Below, piece by piece: positions 11,233 through 12,602 of a stretch of 12,602 nt of DNA (its first letter is position 1; each line of letters begins with the position of its first letter). This DNA is from an uncultured Ruminococcus sp. Lineage in GTDB: Bacteria > Bacillota > Clostridia > Oscillospirales > CAG-272. The translations under genes were made by a program, and so were the position numbers. The stretch is taken from positions 1 through 12,602 of the forward strand of contig CACXED010000021.1 in the NCBI GenBank assembly GCA_902766575.1, written 5' to 3'. Below the pieces are notes generated by a model. It ran no database searches, was not told the DNA's origin, and saw nothing but the letters and a program-made list of their open reading frames with translations.

Positions 11233-12602
11233 ATGAAACGATTGATCTCTACGCTTATTCTTGTTTCCATGTTATCGGGGCTTGCGTCCTGCGGCGGAGA
11301 GCAGGGCAATGCCGACACCTCGGCGCAGACCTCGGCTCCGACCGATGTGACAGATGATGCCGGAACCTCGGAATTGTCGGTACGCGAAAATCTTCCCGAC
11401 AAGGATTACGGCGGATATGATTTCCGGGTTCTCATGCGCTGTACTCCCATATGGACCGATGAAATGTTCATTGAAGAAGCGACCGGCGACGTCGTTGACG
11501 ACGCTGTTTTCAACCGCAATCAAGCCGTATCCGAGCGCTTCGGCGTGAACTTCAAATTGATCGAAAGCTCGCACGCAAATCATGAGATAGATGGTGTAAA
11601 CGCTATCCTCGCCGGAGACGACGCATACGATCTCATAGCCGCACACGGTCACGCGGCGTTTACCTATGCAAGAAAGGGACTGCTTCTCGACTGGAAGACC
11701 CAGCTTCCCTATGTCGATTTAGACAAACCGTGGTGGGATCAGAACGCCCGCGACAGCTTTGAGATCAATAACAAGCTGTTTGTTATGACCGGAGACCTCA
11801 GTTATAACGCGCTCGCGTATTCCGATTGTATGTTCTTCAATAAGAATCTGTTTGATAAGTATAACGAGGAATATCCCTATCAGAAGGTTCTCGACGGCGA
11901 GTGGACCTTCGATGAGTTCTCGCGGCTTGCAAAGATCTGCTCCGAGGATCTCAACGGCGACGGCAAGCTGGATCCCGAGGACGATCTCTACGGTTATGCA
12001 ACCTATGAGTGGGTCGGACCGATACAGGTTCTGTATTCCGGCGGCGGTCGTGTTATGACTAAGAACGCTGACGGCGGTCTTATGCTCTGTTATAACACAG
12101 AACGCAATATTGACATATATGATAAATTCTTTAATCTGCTCAGAGAAGATAGCTGTTATATCGAGGAGAGCCGTGACGATTATCAGAGCCTTCGCCGGAC
12201 GATGTTCTCCGAGGGACGCGCTCTGATGATTGACGGCAATCTGAACGAGACGTCATATATGCGCGATATGAAGGACGACTTCGGAATCGTTCCGTGGCCA
12301 AAATTCGACTCCTCCTGTGAAGGCTACGCGGCGAGTGTAGACGCCGGGGAAAATATGTACATTGTTCCGATAACCGCATCCGATCCTGAGCGCACCTCGA
12401 TAATCCTCGAGGCTCTCAGCGCCGAGGGCTACAGAACGGTCATTCCCGCCTATTATGAGATAGCTCTGCAAAAGAAATATACACGCGATGATATTTCGGT
12501 TAAGATGATAGATATCATCAAGAAAAGCAGAGTTTTCGATATCGGGTATTATTTCGGCGAGCTTGGAAATTTATGCTTCGCGGGAAGATCGCTGTATGAT
12601 TA
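11233..12602 (+). CDS. ABC transporter extracellular solute-binding lipoprotein (3' end outside the window)
   Basis: The frame is open from ATG 11233 to the window edge, giving 456 residues with no stop. Residues 1-20 are a lipoprotein signal: MKR, a hydrophobic core and the lipobox LASC, with Cys20 as the lipidation site. An acidic Ser/Thr/Ala-rich linker follows to about residue 50. The remainder has the features of a family 1 (carbohydrate-type) solute-binding protein: YDLIAAHGHAAFTYARKGLLLDW near 132, NKNLFDKY near 203, WTFDEFSRLAKI near 224 and a VPWPKFD-type segment near 350. A calcium-loop-like DLNGDGKLDPED lies at 239-250, as in many clostridial homologues. It would capture a sugar or oligosaccharide outside the membrane; permease genes are expected downstream. 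The divergent cupin-AraC gene is its likely regulator. Confidence 0.88.
   Translation, partial: MKRLISTLILVSMLSGLASCGGEQGNADTSAQTSAPTDVTDDAGTSELSVRENLPDKDYGGYDFRVLMRCTPIWTDEMFIEEATGDVVDDAVFNRNQAVSERFGVNFKLIESSHANHEIDGVNAILAGDDAYDLIAAHGHAAFTYARKGLLLDWKTQLPYVDLDKPWWDQNARDSFEINNKLFVMTGDLSYNALAYSDCMFFNKNLFDKYNEEYPYQKVLDGEWTFDEFSRLAKICSEDLNGDGKLDPEDDLYGYATYEWVGPIQVLYSGGGRVMTKNADGGLMLCYNTERNIDIYDKFFNLLREDSCYIEESRDDYQSLRRTMFSEGRALMIDGNLNETSYMRDMKDDFGIVPWPKFDSSCEGYAASVDAGENMYIVPITASDPERTSIILEALSAEGYRTVIPAYYEIALQKKYTRDDISVKMIDIIKKSRVFDIGYYFGELGNLCFAGRSLYD

Overview
The window looks like chromosomal DNA from a spore-forming member of the Bacillota, most likely class Clostridia near the Oscillospiraceae/Ruminococcaceae. 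The reasons are an alpha/beta-type small acid-soluble spore protein, several near-consensus sigma-A promoters with 17-bp spacers, strong AGGAGG-type ribosome binding sites, GC-rich codon third positions, and the gene families present (DUF2200, BlaI/BlaR-like pair, DUF523 protein, XRE/ImmA pair). The genus cannot be told from the sequence alone. TAA, TAG and TGA all serve as stops.

Layout. Left part (1-3364, + strand): a possible 3' tail of an upstream gene; an AraC regulator with a GyrI-like ligand-binding domain, 27 bp from a gene of unknown function that may have a C39/BtrH-like fold; radC behind its own promoter and a hairpin leader; and an Rrf2-family regulator with three cysteines, whose promoter carries a dyad in its spacer. 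A bidirectional terminator closes this part. Middle (3402-7227, - strand): an autoregulated operon of blaI-like repressor, BlaR1-like M56 membrane protease with a large extracytoplasmic domain that has no visible penicillin-binding motifs, and a NUDIX-DUF523 fusion; the promoter has two identical operator boxes 20 bp apart. Upstream on the same strand is a DUF2200 gene with its own promoter.

Right part: a 442-bp spacer holds two promoters. One has a perfect consensus and a structured leader of about 150 nt, and it drives an XRE repressor (ImmR-like), an ImmA/IrrE-type metalloprotease and a YedK/HMCES-type SRAP protein; a terminator follows. The repressor frame is split by an in-frame TAA, yet stays open for 68 more codons and ends in a TGATG junction with the protease gene. 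Next come the spore protein gene, preceded by a 14-bp stem-loop and carrying an anomalous C-terminal tail, and a divergent pair: a cupin-AraC regulator on the - strand and a lipoprotein ABC solute-binding protein on the + strand that runs off the window. Their two promoters overlap at the -10 elements and share a 14-bp perfect palindrome.

How the genes may work together. Three regulator/effector circuits are visible: BlaI with the M56 protease (signal-dependent derepression, with the NUDIX-DUF523 enzyme as cargo), ImmR with ImmA and SRAP (possible DNA-damage-dependent derepression of an abasic-site crosslinker), and the cupin-AraC regulator with an import lipoprotein (nutrient sensing). These functional links are inferences from gene order and family knowledge.
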